A DNA stretch of 64,000 nt. Origin: JACCYI01 sp963828075 (lineage in GTDB: Bacteria > Actinomycetota > Thermoleophilia > Solirubrobacterales > Solirubrobacteraceae). Location: the NCBI GenBank assembly GCA_963828075.1, contig CAWHDH010000021.1, forward strand, positions 3,224,001 through 3,288,000, in the 5' to 3' direction. Below are positions 52,686 to 62,285 of this stretch, piece after piece. The position numbers and the translations under genes were made by a program. The notes under the pieces were generated by a model that did not search any database, had not been told where the DNA came from, and saw nothing but the letters and a program-made list of their open reading frames with translations. The stretch's first letter is position 1, and each line of letters starts with the position of its first letter.

Positions 52686-55673
52686 TCACTCGTCCTCCTC
52701 GTCCTCCTCCCCGGGCGTTCGCACCTTCCCGCGCCCCTGCAGGTCCAGTCCCATCCGGCGTAGCGCCTCGTCGTCGAGCGGCGAGCCGTTCGGCCCGGGC
52801 GGGGGCGGCTCGGAGTTCGGCCCGTGGACGGACTGCCAGAGCACGCGGTCGAGCAGGCGCTGGGGCGTGTAGTCGGTGCGATCGCCGATCCCGGCCTCCT
52901 CGGACAGGCGGGCGTTCGGCGAGGCCGCGGTGTTGCGCTCGGTCAGGTTCTGCTTCGGCAGGAGCACCGAGTAGGGCTCGGCGTTCTCGGGCTGGGGCGT
53001 GAAGGCGTCGTAGAGCGGGACCGCCGTCGCGTCGAACAGGTTCAGCGGCTTCATCCCGACCACGATCTCGAGGGTCCGGATGAACGACAGGAAGTCGTAG
53101 CGGGTGTGGATGACCGCCCCTCGCTTGGTGTACGGCGAGATCGCGAACGCCGGGATGCGGTGGGCGTCGACGTGGTCGGCGCCGTTCTGGGAGTCGTCCT
53201 CGATGACCAGGATCAGCGACTTCTTCCAGACCGGCGACTTCGAGATGAGATCGACGACCTGGCCGAGCGCATAGTCGTTCTCGGCGACCATCGCCTTCGG
53301 CGTGCGCTCGCCCGGCCGCGTTCCCGCGGTGTGGTCGTTGGCGAACGTCGCGTAGACGAACTTCGGGACCGAGCCCGACGCCACCCACGAGGTGAACTTC
53401 GTACGGAAGCAGTCGAACCGAGACTGGGCGCCGGGCTGCGCGCCGGCCGGCAGCGAGGAGTCATAGACCTCGATCCGCGCGCCGCCGGCCCCGGCGACGA
53501 CGTCGTAGCCGCCCGAGGACGCGTCGTTGGGGAAGCAGCCGTTCTGGCCCAGGTCGGACTTCGCCAGCTTGGCCCGGACCTCGGCCTCCTCCTTGGCGGT
53601 GCGGTCCTTGTCGGGCAGCGGCACGGTGCCCGCGATCGCCTCGCCGAAGTTGAACCACGGGATCCGCTGCTTCTCGGCCTGGTCGAACAGGAAGCGCTGC
53701 GACGGCCACGTGACCGCGTAGACGCCGAAGTCGTACGGCCGGCCGCGCGCGCCGTAGTTCTGGTGCCAGTTCTTGACCACGTAGTCAGAGACCGCGGCGG
53801 CGCTCGTCCAGAAGTGGCCGTCGATCGACGCCTCGGAGTTCGCGTACACGTGGTCGAGCAGCGGGAACCGCTTGGCCAGCGCATGGGCGTTCGGCGTCAC
53901 ATCGGGGCCGAACAGCGTCAGGTTGGGGTCGCCGTCGCCGCGCGCGTCGTCGCCGAGGATCTGGTCGTAGGTCCGGTTCTCGCGCACGATGTAGAAGACG
54001 TGTTCGATCTTGCCGCCCTGAGGCGTGCCGGGCGCGGCGATCGGCGTCCCCGCCGGCGGCTTGCGGTCGTTGGCGGGGCGGAACTGGCGGTCGGCCAGCT
54101 TGCTGTAGGCGCGCAGGCGCGCGTCGGACGGGAAGCTCAGGATCCCGGCATTGCCGAACACCTCGCGGGGGAGGTACTGGAACTTCGACTGGCTGTCGTC
54201 GTTGTCGGCCGGCGTCAGCGGGCTCGGCCCCCGCGGGTTGGGACCGACGCCGAGCCCCTTGGCCGACAGCCACACGAGCTTCTTGTTGCGCGGCGTCGCG
54301 AACGCCCCGACGGGATACGACCCCACGGGGATGCGCCCGATCAGCTCGAAGTCCTTCGGCTTCGGCACCACGGGCCGTTTGCGCGCCGCCGCCTCCGCGC
54401 GCTCCTCGGCCTCCTCGCCGAGCAGCTCGGCGGCCTCCTCGTCGGCGGTCTCGGCGTTCTCGAGCCCGAGGCGGCCTTCGTGGCGCAGGATCGCGTCGGC
54501 GCGGGCGGCGAGGCCGCGCCGCGCGGCGCGCCGCTCCTCCCGGCGGGTGAAATCGGTCCCCTCCTGCGGCAGCGCGAACACGGCGATGGCGTCCTCGCCG
54601 GAGTCGGCGACGAGCAGCCGCCGGCCATCCGGGGTGACCGACAGCGCGACAGGCGCCGTCCCGATCCCCTCCGGGCGCCCGACCGAGAGCGTCCGCTCGA
54701 CCTCCAGCCGCTTGGTGTCGAGCACCGCCACGAGGTCCTGGCTCGTGACCGCGACGTAGGCCCGATCGCGCTTGGGGTCGATCGCGATGCCCTCCGGGTG
54801 CGAGAGGTTCGGGCCGACCCGGATGTCCTTGACCTTGCGCGCGGACTTCAGCTCGATCACCGACACCGTGCCCGCCGCCTGGTTGGAGACGAGCCCGTGC
54901 TCGCCGTCGCGGGTGACCGCCGCGCCGTACGGATACGAGCCGGTCTGCACGTAGCGGACGGTGCGCTTCTCGACGTCGACGATCGCCGCGCGGTCGGCGA
55001 GGTTGAGCGCGGCGACGAGGGTCGAGCCGTCGGGGGAGAGGGCGAGGTCGCGCGGATAGGCCTTGGTCCCGCTCGTCCTGGGCGGGAAGTTCTGCGGCAC
55101 CGGCGAGCCCTGCGGCGGCGGCACCGCGATCACCCCATCGCGCTGCGCCCGGCCCGTGACCCCGTCGTAGCGGAAGACGTGGACGACGTCGCCCTTGCGG
55201 CCCGGCACGTCGTCGCCCACCCGCTGGTCCTTGTGTGCCGAGTCCTCGATGCCCGACACGTAGGCCGTGCGGTTATCGCGCGCCATGGCGATCCCGCCGG
55301 ACAGGCCGGGCATCGGGATGGTCTGGACCACGCGCGCGACGCGGCGCAGGCGCCGCTTGCGGCACGCGCGGCCGCGGCGGCCCTGCTTGCAGCGCACCCG
55401 CGGCTCGACCTCGACGATCCGGATGTCGTTGCCGCCGCGACCCGCCGACAGCGTCCACAGGAAGCGGCCGTTGGTGGTCATCGCGCCGCCGGCCGGGAGG
55501 TTGCCGAGCCGAGCGGTCAGCCGGCCCGCCGGGATGAGCTGGCGGCCCGAGGGCTGGATGCGGTTGTCCGGCCCGATCCGGCCCTTGTCCACGGTGAGTT
55601 GCGCGACGGCGAGGCCGCCGCCACCCACGACCAGCAGGGCAATCAGGGCGATGACGGCGTGTCGGCGAGCCAT
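52686..55673 (-). CDS. Exported YVTN-propeller / phosphoesterase fusion protein
   Basis: 995 residues. An N-terminal signal or anchor (VIALIALLVVGGGGLAVAQL) is followed by a seven-blade YVTN-type propeller (YPRDLALSPDGSTLVAALNL, YPYGAAVTRDGEHGLVSNQA, HPEGIAIDPKRDRAYVAVTS). A charged helical insert, RREERRAARRGLAARADAIL to EERAEAAARKR, follows. The C-terminal phosphoesterase/phospholipase C domain has VFYIVRENRTYDQILGDDAR and LILVIEDDSQNGADHVDAHR. The ENRTxD motif carries the nucleophile region. Likely extracytoplasmic hydrolysis of phosphoesters. Confidence 0.87.
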   Translation of the reverse strand: MARRHAVIALIALLVVGGGGLAVAQLTVDKGRIGPDNRIQPSGRQLIPAGRLTARLGNLPAGGAMTTNGRFLWTLSAGRGGNDIRIVEVEPRVRCKQGRRGRACRKRRLRRVARVVQTIPMPGLSGGIAMARDNRTAYVSGIEDSAHKDQRVGDDVPGRKGDVVHVFRYDGVTGRAQRDGVIAVPPPQGSPVPQNFPPRTSGTKAYPRDLALSPDGSTLVAALNLADRAAIVDVEKRTVRYVQTGSYPYGAAVTRDGEHGLVSNQAAGTVSVIELKSARKVKDIRVGPNLSHPEGIAIDPKRDRAYVAVTSQDLVAVLDTKRLEVERTLSVGRPEGIGTAPVALSVTPDGRRLLVADSGEDAIAVFALPQEGTDFTRREERRAARRGLAARADAILRHEGRLGLENAETADEEAAELLGEEAEERAEAAARKRPVVPKPKDFELIGRIPVGSYPVGAFATPRNKKLVWLSAKGLGVGPNPRGPSPLTPADNDDSQSKFQYLPREVFGNAGILSFPSDARLRAYSKLADRQFRPANDRKPPAGTPIAAPGTPQGGKIEHVFYIVRENRTYDQILGDDARGDGDPNLTLFGPDVTPNAHALAKRFPLLDHVYANSEASIDGHFWTSAAAVSDYVVKNWHQNYGARGRPYDFGVYAVTWPSQRFLFDQAEKQRIPWFNFGEAIAGTVPLPDKDRTAKEEAEVRAKLAKSDLGQNGCFPNDASSGGYDVVAGAGGARIEVYDSSLPAGAQPGAQSRFDCFRTKFTSWVASGSVPKFVYATFANDHTAGTRPGERTPKAMVAENDYALGQVVDLISKSPVWKKSLILVIEDDSQNGADHVDAHRIPAFAISPYTKRGAVIHTRYDFLSFIRTLEIVVGMKPLNLFDATAVPLYDAFTPQPENAEPYSVLLPKQNLTERNTAASPNARLSEEAGIGDRTDYTPQRLLDRVLWQSVHGPNSEPPPPGPNGSPLDDEALRRMGLDLQGRGKVRTPGEEDEEDE

Positions 55674-55680
55674 GCGCGCG

Positions 55681-55686
55681 AATCTA
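55681..55686 (-). promoter_or_regulatory. -10 box TAGATT (minus strand) before ATG 55673
   Basis: Ends seven bases before the ATG and supports 55673 over the in-frame ATG at 55709. Confidence 0.55.
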
Positions 55687-55726
55687 GACCCCGCGCTCAC
55701 CGCACGCACCGCTTTTTACAAAGTTG

Positions 55727-56821
55727 TCACAGTCCCAGGCTTCGCCCGAGGATCTCGCGCATGATCTCGTCGGTCCCGCCGCCGATCGGACCCAGGCGGG
55801 CGTCGCGGGCGGCGCGCGCCGTCTCGGGGTCGTCGCCGAGCAGGTCGAGGCAGGCGTCCTGGAGCTCGAAGTTGGCGCGCTGGGTCTGGAGCTTGGCCAT
55901 GGTGACCTCGCGCACGGCGTCCTCGCCGGCGACGAAACGGCGCAGCGCGTCATGGGTCACGGCCTCACCCGCGTGCAGCGAGACCGCGAGCTCCGCCACG
56001 CGGTGGCGGGTCGCCTGGCCGGCGCCGTCGAGCGCCGCGACCACACGCTCGAGGGCGGCACGCATCGATCCGACCGCTCCCAGCGCCATCAGCAGCCGCT
56101 CCCACTGGAAGTTGGCCATGATCAGGTAGAAGCCCTTGCCCTCGGCGCCGAGCGTGTTCTCCTCCGGGACGAAGACGTCGTCGAAGGCGATCTCGGCGGT
56201 GTCCGAGGCGTGCCAGCCGAGCTTGGAGAGCGCGCTGGTGTGGACGCCGTCTCCGCGATCGACGATCAGGAACGTGAGGCCGGAATGGCCGCCGGTCTCC
56301 GTGGTCTTGACGGCGGTCACGTAGAAGTGGGCGCGCACGCCGTTGGTGATGTACGTCTTGGCGCCGTTGACGATCCAGCCGCCGTCGACCCGTTCTGCGC
56401 GGGTGCGGATCGAGGCGACGTCGGAGCCGGCGCCGGGCTCGGTGATGGCCAGTGCCGCGATCCGCTCCCCGGCGATCGCCGGCACGAGATAGCGGGCCTT
56501 CTGGTCCTCCGTGCCGAACTTCCAGACCGGCGGGGTGGCGATCGAGGTGTGCGCGCCGATGCCTGCGGCGAGCCCGCCCGAGCCGCAGCGCGCGAGCTCC
56601 TCGGCGAAGACTGCGTCGGCGAGGTGGCCCATCCCGCGGCCGCCGTAGGCGCGCTCGTACTTCAGGCCCAGATAGCCGTGCGCCGCGCACATCGGGAACA
56701 CGTCGTCGGGGAACCAGTGCGCCGCTTCCCATGCCGAGGCGTGGGGCCGCAGCTCGGCGGCGACGAACGCCCGCACCTCGGCCCGCAGCGCCTCGAGCTC
56801 CGGCGTGGCCAGTGGGTTCAC
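55727..56821 (-). CDS. Acyl-CoA dehydrogenase
   Basis: 364 residues from GTG 56821. FAD/acyl-CoA segments: ALAITEPGAGSDVASIRTRA, IVNGAKTYITNG, LGWHASDTAEIAFDDVFVPE and the C-terminal GPIGGGTDEIMREILGRSLG. It introduces the alpha-beta double bond in acyl-CoA breakdown. The start overlaps the stop of the HerA-like ATPase gene (GTGA), an unexpected coupling. The chain-length preference is unknown. Confidence 0.9.
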   Translation of the reverse strand: MNPLATPELEALRAEVRAFVAAELRPHASAWEAAHWFPDDVFPMCAAHGYLGLKYERAYGGRGMGHLADAVFAEELARCGSGGLAAGIGAHTSIATPPVWKFGTEDQKARYLVPAIAGERIAALAITEPGAGSDVASIRTRAERVDGGWIVNGAKTYITNGVRAHFYVTAVKTTETGGHSGLTFLIVDRGDGVHTSALSKLGWHASDTAEIAFDDVFVPEENTLGAEGKGFYLIMANFQWERLLMALGAVGSMRAALERVVAALDGAGQATRHRVAELAVSLHAGEAVTHDALRRFVAGEDAVREVTMAKLQTQRANFELQDACLDLLGDDPETARAARDARLGPIGGGTDEIMREILGRSLGL

Positions 56822-58350
56822 AGCCGCTTGCGGAGCATGCCGAACACCCCGCGCAGGACCGTGCGCTGCAGCCTCTGGCCCTCGCGCGAGGCGAGGAAGT
56901 CGCCGACGCCGGCCGGCCCGCGCGGCTTGGGCGCCCGCGGCGCGGGCATGCGCTTCGGGACCGGCACGTGCTCCATCTCCTTCGGCGCGGGCTCCGGCTC
57001 CGGCTCCGGCGGCGAGAGCCTGGCGGCGAGCCGCTCGCGCGCGGACTCGCGGTCGATCCGCTCGCCGTACTTCGCGTACAGCGTCGACCCCCGCGCCGCG
57101 CCGTCGACGTCGTCGGCCGGCGCCATCCGCGACGCCGGCGCCGCCAGCCGCGTGTGGACGACCGGCGTCGGGACGCCGCCCTCGGAGAGGATCGTCACCG
57201 CCGCCTCGCCGATGCCAAGCGCGGGAAGCAGCTCCTCGAGGTCGTAGTGCTCAGAGCGCGGGAACGTCGACACGGTCGCCTTGAGTGCCTTCGCGTCGTC
57301 GGGGGTGAACGCGCGCAGGGCGTGCTGGACGCGGTTGCCGAGCTGGCCGAGCACGTCGGCCGGGACGTCCTTGGGCGTCTGGGTGACGAAGAAGACGCCG
57401 ACCCCCTTGGAGCGGATGAGCCGGACCGTTCGCTCGATCGAGGCGCGGAAGGCGTCGGTCGCGTCGTCGAAGAGCAGGTGCGCCTCGTCCAGGAACACCA
57501 CGAGCTTGGGCTTCGGGAGATCGCCCGCCTCGGGCAGCGACTCGAACAGCTCGGCCACGAGCCACATCAACACGGTCGACCAGAGGATCGGGTGCTCCTG
57601 CACCGCGGGCAGCTCGAGCACCGAGATCACCCCGCGGCCATCGGGCGCCACACGCAGCAGGTCGGCGATCTCGAGCTGCGGCTCCCCGAAGAACTCGGTC
57701 CCGCCGCCGTCCTCCAGCCCGACCAGCGCCCGCAGCAGGACGCCGACGGTGGCCGCCGCGAGGCCGCCGATCCCCTCGAGGTCGTCGCGGCCGGCGGGCG
57801 ACCCGAGATACGTCAGCATCGCGCGCATGTCCGTCAGGTCGAGGAGCCCGAGGCCGTTGTCGTCGGCGTAGCGGAACACGAGCGCCAGCGACTGCTCCTG
57901 CGTCTCGTTCGCCGAGAGCACCTTGCCGAGCAGCTGCGGCCCGAAGTCCGACACCGTCGCGCGCACGGGCACGCCGGGGCCGATCCCGCCGAGCGACAGG
58001 AACTCGACCGGGAAGGCGGCGGGCGCCCACGTCATGCCGAGCTGGCCGGCGCGCTTGGGCCCCGGCCCGGCCGGGTCACCGGGCGCCGCGAGGCCCGAGA
58101 CGTCGCCCTTGACGTCGGCCATCAGCACGGGGACGCCCGCGGCCGAGAGCTGCTCGGCGAGCAGCTGCGCCGTCTTGGTCTTGCCCGTCCCGGTCGCCCC
58201 GGCGATGAGCCCGTGGCGGTTCATCATCGCCAGCGGGATGCGCACCGCCGCATCCGGCTCGACCGCTCCGTCGAGCACGCCCTTGCCCAGCTCGATGGCC
58301 GGCCCCTCCGTTGCGTACGCGCGCCCGATCGCGTCCCCGAAGTCGGTCAC
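56818..58350 (-). CDS. HerA/DUF853-like ATPase (YjgR family)
   Basis: 510 residues from GTG 58350. Walker A is IAGATGTGKTKTAQLLAEQL. Other marks are VLMADVKGDVSGLAAPGDPA, LVVFLDEAHLLFDDATDAFR (Walker B), VGVFFVTQTPKDVPADVLGQ (sensor), and NRVQHALRAFTPDDAKALKA. DUF853 proteins are HerA-like hexameric ATPases of unknown role. The C-terminus is Pro/Glu-rich, then basic (RTVLRGVFGMLRKRL). A TAGATT box lies seven bases upstream. Confidence 0.9.
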   Translation of the reverse strand: MTDFGDAIGRAYATEGPAIELGKGVLDGAVEPDAAVRIPLAMMNRHGLIAGATGTGKTKTAQLLAEQLSAAGVPVLMADVKGDVSGLAAPGDPAGPGPKRAGQLGMTWAPAAFPVEFLSLGGIGPGVPVRATVSDFGPQLLGKVLSANETQEQSLALVFRYADDNGLGLLDLTDMRAMLTYLGSPAGRDDLEGIGGLAAATVGVLLRALVGLEDGGGTEFFGEPQLEIADLLRVAPDGRGVISVLELPAVQEHPILWSTVLMWLVAELFESLPEAGDLPKPKLVVFLDEAHLLFDDATDAFRASIERTVRLIRSKGVGVFFVTQTPKDVPADVLGQLGNRVQHALRAFTPDDAKALKATVSTFPRSEHYDLEELLPALGIGEAAVTILSEGGVPTPVVHTRLAAPASRMAPADDVDGAARGSTLYAKYGERIDRESARERLAARLSPPEPEPEPAPKEMEHVPVPKRMPAPRAPKPRGPAGVGDFLASREGQRLQRTVLRGVFGMLRKRL

Positions 58351-58357
58351 CGGCGGG

Positions 58358-58363
58358 AATCTA
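58358..58363 (-). promoter_or_regulatory. -10 box TAGATT (minus strand) before GTG 58350
   Basis: Ends seven bases before the start codon. Probably drives the ATPase and acyl-CoA dehydrogenase pair. Confidence 0.55.
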
Positions 58364-58369
58364 CCCGCC

Positions 58370-60052
58370 TCAGCGGAAGCGGCCGAGCTCCTGGTGCGGC
58401 GCGCGCACGCTGCGGAACGGCGCCTTCGCGACGTAGACCGCGCGGACGCGCCACCGCCCCGGCCGGCGGACGCGTGCCGTGAACGCGAACGGGCGGCGGA
58501 CGCTCTTGTTGTAGCTGGAGTACTTCCGCCAGATCTTCCCGCGGCGGATGTCGAGGAAGACGCGGACGCGCCCGCGCGGCTTGACCGGGGAGCCCGGGGC
58601 GCTGACCCGCCCGGTGATGCGCACCCGGCGCCCGCTGAGCCGGCGCGCGCCGAATTCGAAGGTGGCCGGCGGAACCTTGAGCTGGTGCGGGCGCACGCGC
58701 ACGACGGCGACCGACGCCGTGCCGACGTTGCCCCCGGCGTCCCGGGCCCGGACCGTGATCGTGTGGCGCCCGATCGAGAGGCTGCTCGCCCGGTGCCAGA
58801 TCGCCTCCATCCGCCCACTGCGGGAGCTGATGCGAATCCGCTTGCCGTCCGCGTAGAGCTCCATCCGGAGGACGCCCTGGTCGTCGGTGGCGCGCGCCGA
58901 GATGTCCAGCTTGTCGATGTACTCCTGGTCCGCGGTGGGCTTCAGGATCTTGACCACCGGGGCGGACGCGTCGACCAGCGCGCCGCACCGCTCGGACGGC
59001 CGCGGCGAGGCGCGCGCGAAGTCGCGGAACTCGCCGTACGCCGGCTTGGCCGAGCCGTTGTCGCGCAGCAGGCCGAGCTTGTGGTCGTAGTCCGTGGTGT
59101 CGCGCTGGATGTCCTGGATCGAGAACCAGATGCCCACGGCGACGTAGGAGTCGCGCTGCAGGCAGCGATACGCGCGCTGCAGGTAGGCGGCCTGCGTCGC
59201 CTCCGACACACCGCTCGGCTTCGTCCCGGCCCGGCTGCCGACCTGACAGGTGCTCGTCAGCGTCGACCACCCCAGCTCGGTCATCCAGATCGGCTTGTCG
59301 TCGCCGTTGGCGAGGATCGAGCGCCGGACCTCGCGATACCCGGTGAACGAGAAGCGCCCGATCCGGCCGTCCGGCTCGCGGTACTGCTCCTCCGGCGGCG
59401 AGGTCAGGCAGGCGGTGTCGGTGTGGACGCCGACCGCGTCGAAGCTCCCGCGCCCCCCGGCCGCATAGACGCGCTCGAGGAAGCGGTAGTTGTTGCCGGT
59501 GAGGCCGCCGAGCACGACGGTGGCGCCCGGGTCGCCCGCCTTCACCGCGGGGTACGCCGCCTTCAGGAGCGCGGCGTAGCGGGTCGGGCTCGGCGTCGGC
59601 TTCCAGAAGGCGGTCTCGTCCGGCTCGTTCCAGACCTCCCACGCGGAGACGCGGCCACGGTAGCGCTCGGCGTAGCGGCGCAGGAAGCTCGCGTAGGTCG
59701 CGGGGTCGGCCGGCGGCTGATTTGGCTCGGCACTCCCGGACGCCCACCGCGGGCTCCGCGTGACGACCATGACGACCTTCATCCCGGCGCCGGTGGCTTT
59801 GGCGATCCGGGCGTCGAACTCGCGCAGGTAGAACTCGTCGAGATGGCCCTGCGACTTCTCGGCGGTCGACCAGTCGACGAACACCCGCAGCCATTGGGCC
59901 CCGGCGGCCGAGGCGCGGTCGACCTGGTCGACGGTCTCGCCGGTCGGCCGGGCCCCGAGCACCATGCCGGTCTCCACCGCCGGCGCCGCGGCAGGCACGA
60001 TCGCGGGGACGGCGAGTGCGAGCAGCAGCGCGAGTCGGAGGCGTTTGACCAT
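58370..60052 (-). CDS. Exported GH39-like glycoside hydrolase with Ig-like C-terminus
   Basis: 560 residues from ATG 60052, with signal peptide (LRLALLLALAVPAIVPAAAP). The TIM barrel has the acid/base Glu in SAWEVWNEPDETAFW and the nucleophile Glu in PIWMTELGWSTLTST. The barrel ends near residue 360. The rest is Ig/Bacterial-Ig-like (VVKILKPTADQEYIDKLDIS, IGRHTITVRARDAGGNVG) plus a basic beta domain. Probably an endo- or exo-glycosidase on an extracellular polysaccharide. The substrate is not defined. Confidence 0.82.
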   Translation of the reverse strand: MVKRLRLALLLALAVPAIVPAAAPAVETGMVLGARPTGETVDQVDRASAAGAQWLRVFVDWSTAEKSQGHLDEFYLREFDARIAKATGAGMKVVMVVTRSPRWASGSAEPNQPPADPATYASFLRRYAERYRGRVSAWEVWNEPDETAFWKPTPSPTRYAALLKAAYPAVKAGDPGATVVLGGLTGNNYRFLERVYAAGGRGSFDAVGVHTDTACLTSPPEEQYREPDGRIGRFSFTGYREVRRSILANGDDKPIWMTELGWSTLTSTCQVGSRAGTKPSGVSEATQAAYLQRAYRCLQRDSYVAVGIWFSIQDIQRDTTDYDHKLGLLRDNGSAKPAYGEFRDFARASPRPSERCGALVDASAPVVKILKPTADQEYIDKLDISARATDDQGVLRMELYADGKRIRISSRSGRMEAIWHRASSLSIGRHTITVRARDAGGNVGTASVAVVRVRPHQLKVPPATFEFGARRLSGRRVRITGRVSAPGSPVKPRGRVRVFLDIRRGKIWRKYSSYNKSVRRPFAFTARVRRPGRWRVRAVYVAKAPFRSVRAPHQELGRFR

Positions 60053-60089
60053 CAGTGCTTGATCCAAACTACTCCTGCCCGCCGCTCGA

Positions 60090-60117
60090 TTGGCGTTCTT
60101 TGCGTTGAGGCTAGGCT
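60090..60117 (+). promoter_or_regulatory. Promoter of 60124: TTGGCG - 16 bases - TAGGCT
   Basis: TTGGCG at 60090-60095 and TAGGCT at 60112-60117, six bases before the ATG. One of two cases in the window with both hexamers in reasonable spacing. Confidence 0.55.
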
Positions 60118-60123
60118 CGCGTC

Positions 60124-60921
60124 ATGACCGACTGGCGCGAGACCAACCGGGCGATGTGGGACGAGCGCGTGCCGGTCCACGTGGCGAGCGAGTTCTACGA
60201 CGTCGAGGGGTTCCTGGGCGGAGCCTCGCCGCTGCGGCCGTTCGAGCTCGAGGAGCTCGGGAGCGTCGAGGGCGCCGAGCTCGTCCACCTGCAATGCCAC
60301 TTCGGGCTCGACACGCTCGGGTGGGCGCGGCGAGGCGCCCACGTCACCGGGCTCGACTTCTCCCTGCCGGCGGTCGAGGCCGCCCGCGACGTCGCCGCCC
60401 GCGCCGGGCTGGACGCCGAGTTCGTGCACGCGGACGTCTACGGCGCCGCCGAGGCACTCGGCGGCCGCAGCTTCGACGTGGTCTACACCGGCCTCGGCGC
60501 GCTCAACTGGCTGCCCGACATCGACGGCTGGGCGCGCGTCGTCGCCGGGCTCGTCCGGCCCGGCGGGCGGTTCTACCTCGCGGAGTTCCACCCGTTCAGC
60601 GGCGTCTTCGCCGACGAGGATCTGCGCGTCGCCTACCCCTACTTCCACACCGAGGGTCTGGAGTTCGAGGAGTACGACACCTACGCCGACGCCGACTCCA
60701 TCTTCGAGAGCGGGCGGAGCGTCGAGTGGATCCACGGGATCGGCGCCGTGGTCAGCGCCCTGATCGCGGCCGGCCTGCACCTCGAGTTGCTGCACGAGCA
60801 CGACTACACGCTCTTCGGACGCTGGCCGTTCCTCGAGCGCCGCGACGGCGGGACCTATCACCTGCCGGCGGACATGCCGTCACTGCCGCTCATGTACTCG
60901 CTGCTGGCTTCGAAGCCGTAG
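60124..60921 (+). CDS. Class I SAM-dependent methyltransferase
   Basis: 265 residues. LVHLQCHFGLDTLGWARRGA stands in place of the usual D-x-G-x-G (HLQCHFGLDT), typical of one methyltransferase subfamily. VTGLDFSLPAVEAARDVAAR, VHADVYGAAEALGGRSFDVV and LVRPGGRFYLAEFHPFSGVF follow. The N-terminus TDWRETNRAMWDERVPVHVA is family-typical. The substrate is unknown. Confidence 0.85.
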   Translation: MTDWRETNRAMWDERVPVHVASEFYDVEGFLGGASPLRPFELEELGSVEGAELVHLQCHFGLDTLGWARRGAHVTGLDFSLPAVEAARDVAARAGLDAEFVHADVYGAAEALGGRSFDVVYTGLGALNWLPDIDGWARVVAGLVRPGGRFYLAEFHPFSGVFADEDLRVAYPYFHTEGLEFEEYDTYADADSIFESGRSVEWIHGIGAVVSALIAAGLHLELLHEHDYTLFGRWPFLERRDGGTYHLPADMPSLPLMYSLLASKP

Positions 60922-61026
60922 CTCGGGGGTCCGCTCCGCTGCGTCGTGGGCCGGGTTTCGGCGAGCCCGGACGCGCGGTTCCCGGGGTAAAGGGCGCGCA
61001 CGCGCACAGACCACCAAGCGAGCCGC

Positions 61027-62217
61027 CTACAACCCGTACGACCGCCCGATGACCTCGAGCATGATCTCGTCGGTGCCCGCGCCGATGCGGTTGAGCCGCA
61101 GATCGCGCCACACACGCTCGATGCCGTACTCCTTCATGTAGCCGGCGCCGCCGTGGATCTGGAGGCACTCGTCGGCGACCTCGACGGCGATGCGCGCGGC
61201 GTGGAGCTTGGCCATCGAGATCTCGCGCACCGGGTACTCGCCGTGCTCGAAGCGCCAGGCGGTCGTGTAGACCATCTGGCGGGCCGACTCGATCTTCGTC
61301 GCCATCTCGGCGAACTTGTGGCGGGTGACCTGGAAATGGCCGATCTCGCGGCCGAACGCCGTGCGCTCGAGCGCGTAGGCGAGCGTCTTGTCGAAGACGC
61401 GCTGGGCGGCGGCGACGCAGCCCGCCGCGCCGATCATCCGCTCACCCTGGAGCTCCCACATGATGTGGTAGAAGCCCTTGCCGACCTGCCCGAGCACCGC
61501 CGTGTCAGGGACGCGGACGTCCTGGAAGGCGAGCAGCGCGGTGTCCGAGGCGTGCATGCCCATCTTGCGCAGCTTCTGCTCGCGGATGACGCCCGGCGAG
61601 TCCATGTCGACGATGAACAGCGTGAAGCCGTCGTAGCCGGCGTCGGGGTCGGTCTTGGTGACGAGCACGATGTAGTCGGCGCGGTGGCCGTTGGTGATGT
61701 ACGTCTTGGAGCCGTTGATGACGTACTCGTCGCCGTCACGGACGGCGCGGGTCTTGATGCCGGCGACGTCCGACCCCGCGTCGGGCTCGGTGATGCCGAG
61801 GCACGAGATCTTCTGGCCCTTGATCGAGGGGACCAGGTACTCCTGCTTCTGCTCCTCCGTCCCGAACAGGAAGATCGGCGGGGTCGCCATGTCGGTGTGC
61901 ACCGCGATGCCCATGTTCAACCCGCCGCAGTTCGAGCCCGTCATCTCCTCGGCGAGCACCAGGTTGCACGGGTAGTCGCCGCCCTGGCCGCCGTACTCCT
62001 CCGGATAGGAGAGGCCGAGGAACCCCAACTCGCCCATCCGGGCGAAGACCCAGTCGGGGAACGTCGTCTCCTCCCACTCCTCGGCGTGGGGCGTCAGCTC
62101 GCGCTCCACGAACGCGCGGATCGAGGCGCGGAGCTCTTCGTGCACGTCGTTGAAGATGAAGTGCCGGCGCGGGGTGACGAAGTCCGGCTTGAGGACGTCG
62201 GGGGCGGGGCTGCTCAT
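61027..62217 (-). CDS. Acyl-CoA dehydrogenase
   Basis: 396 residues. LGITEPDAGSDVAGIKTRAV, VINGSKTYITNGHRADYIVL, MGMHASDTALLAFQDVRVPD and the tail RIGAGTDEIMLEVIGRSYGL are standard. It is close in layout to the protein at 55727-56821 but clearly a separate gene. GYMKEYGIERVWRDLRLNRI is the conserved helix of the catalytic region. ATG 62217. Confidence 0.92.
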   Translation of the reverse strand: MSSPAPDVLKPDFVTPRRHFIFNDVHEELRASIRAFVERELTPHAEEWEETTFPDWVFARMGELGFLGLSYPEEYGGQGGDYPCNLVLAEEMTGSNCGGLNMGIAVHTDMATPPIFLFGTEEQKQEYLVPSIKGQKISCLGITEPDAGSDVAGIKTRAVRDGDEYVINGSKTYITNGHRADYIVLVTKTDPDAGYDGFTLFIVDMDSPGVIREQKLRKMGMHASDTALLAFQDVRVPDTAVLGQVGKGFYHIMWELQGERMIGAAGCVAAAQRVFDKTLAYALERTAFGREIGHFQVTRHKFAEMATKIESARQMVYTTAWRFEHGEYPVREISMAKLHAARIAVEVADECLQIHGGAGYMKEYGIERVWRDLRLNRIGAGTDEIMLEVIGRSYGL

Positions 62218-62224
62218 GCCTCGG

Positions 62225-62253
62225 ACGCTACCGCCGCACGCGTGAAAAGTAAA
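62225..62253 (-). promoter_or_regulatory. Promoter (minus strand) of 62217: TTTACT - 17 bases - TAGCGT
   Basis: TAGCGT is seven bases before the ATG (62225-62230). TTTACT at 62248-62253 gives a 17-base spacer. Confidence 0.55.
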
Positions 62254-62285
62254 CAGTGACACGTCCTACTTTCCATCGCTCTCCG

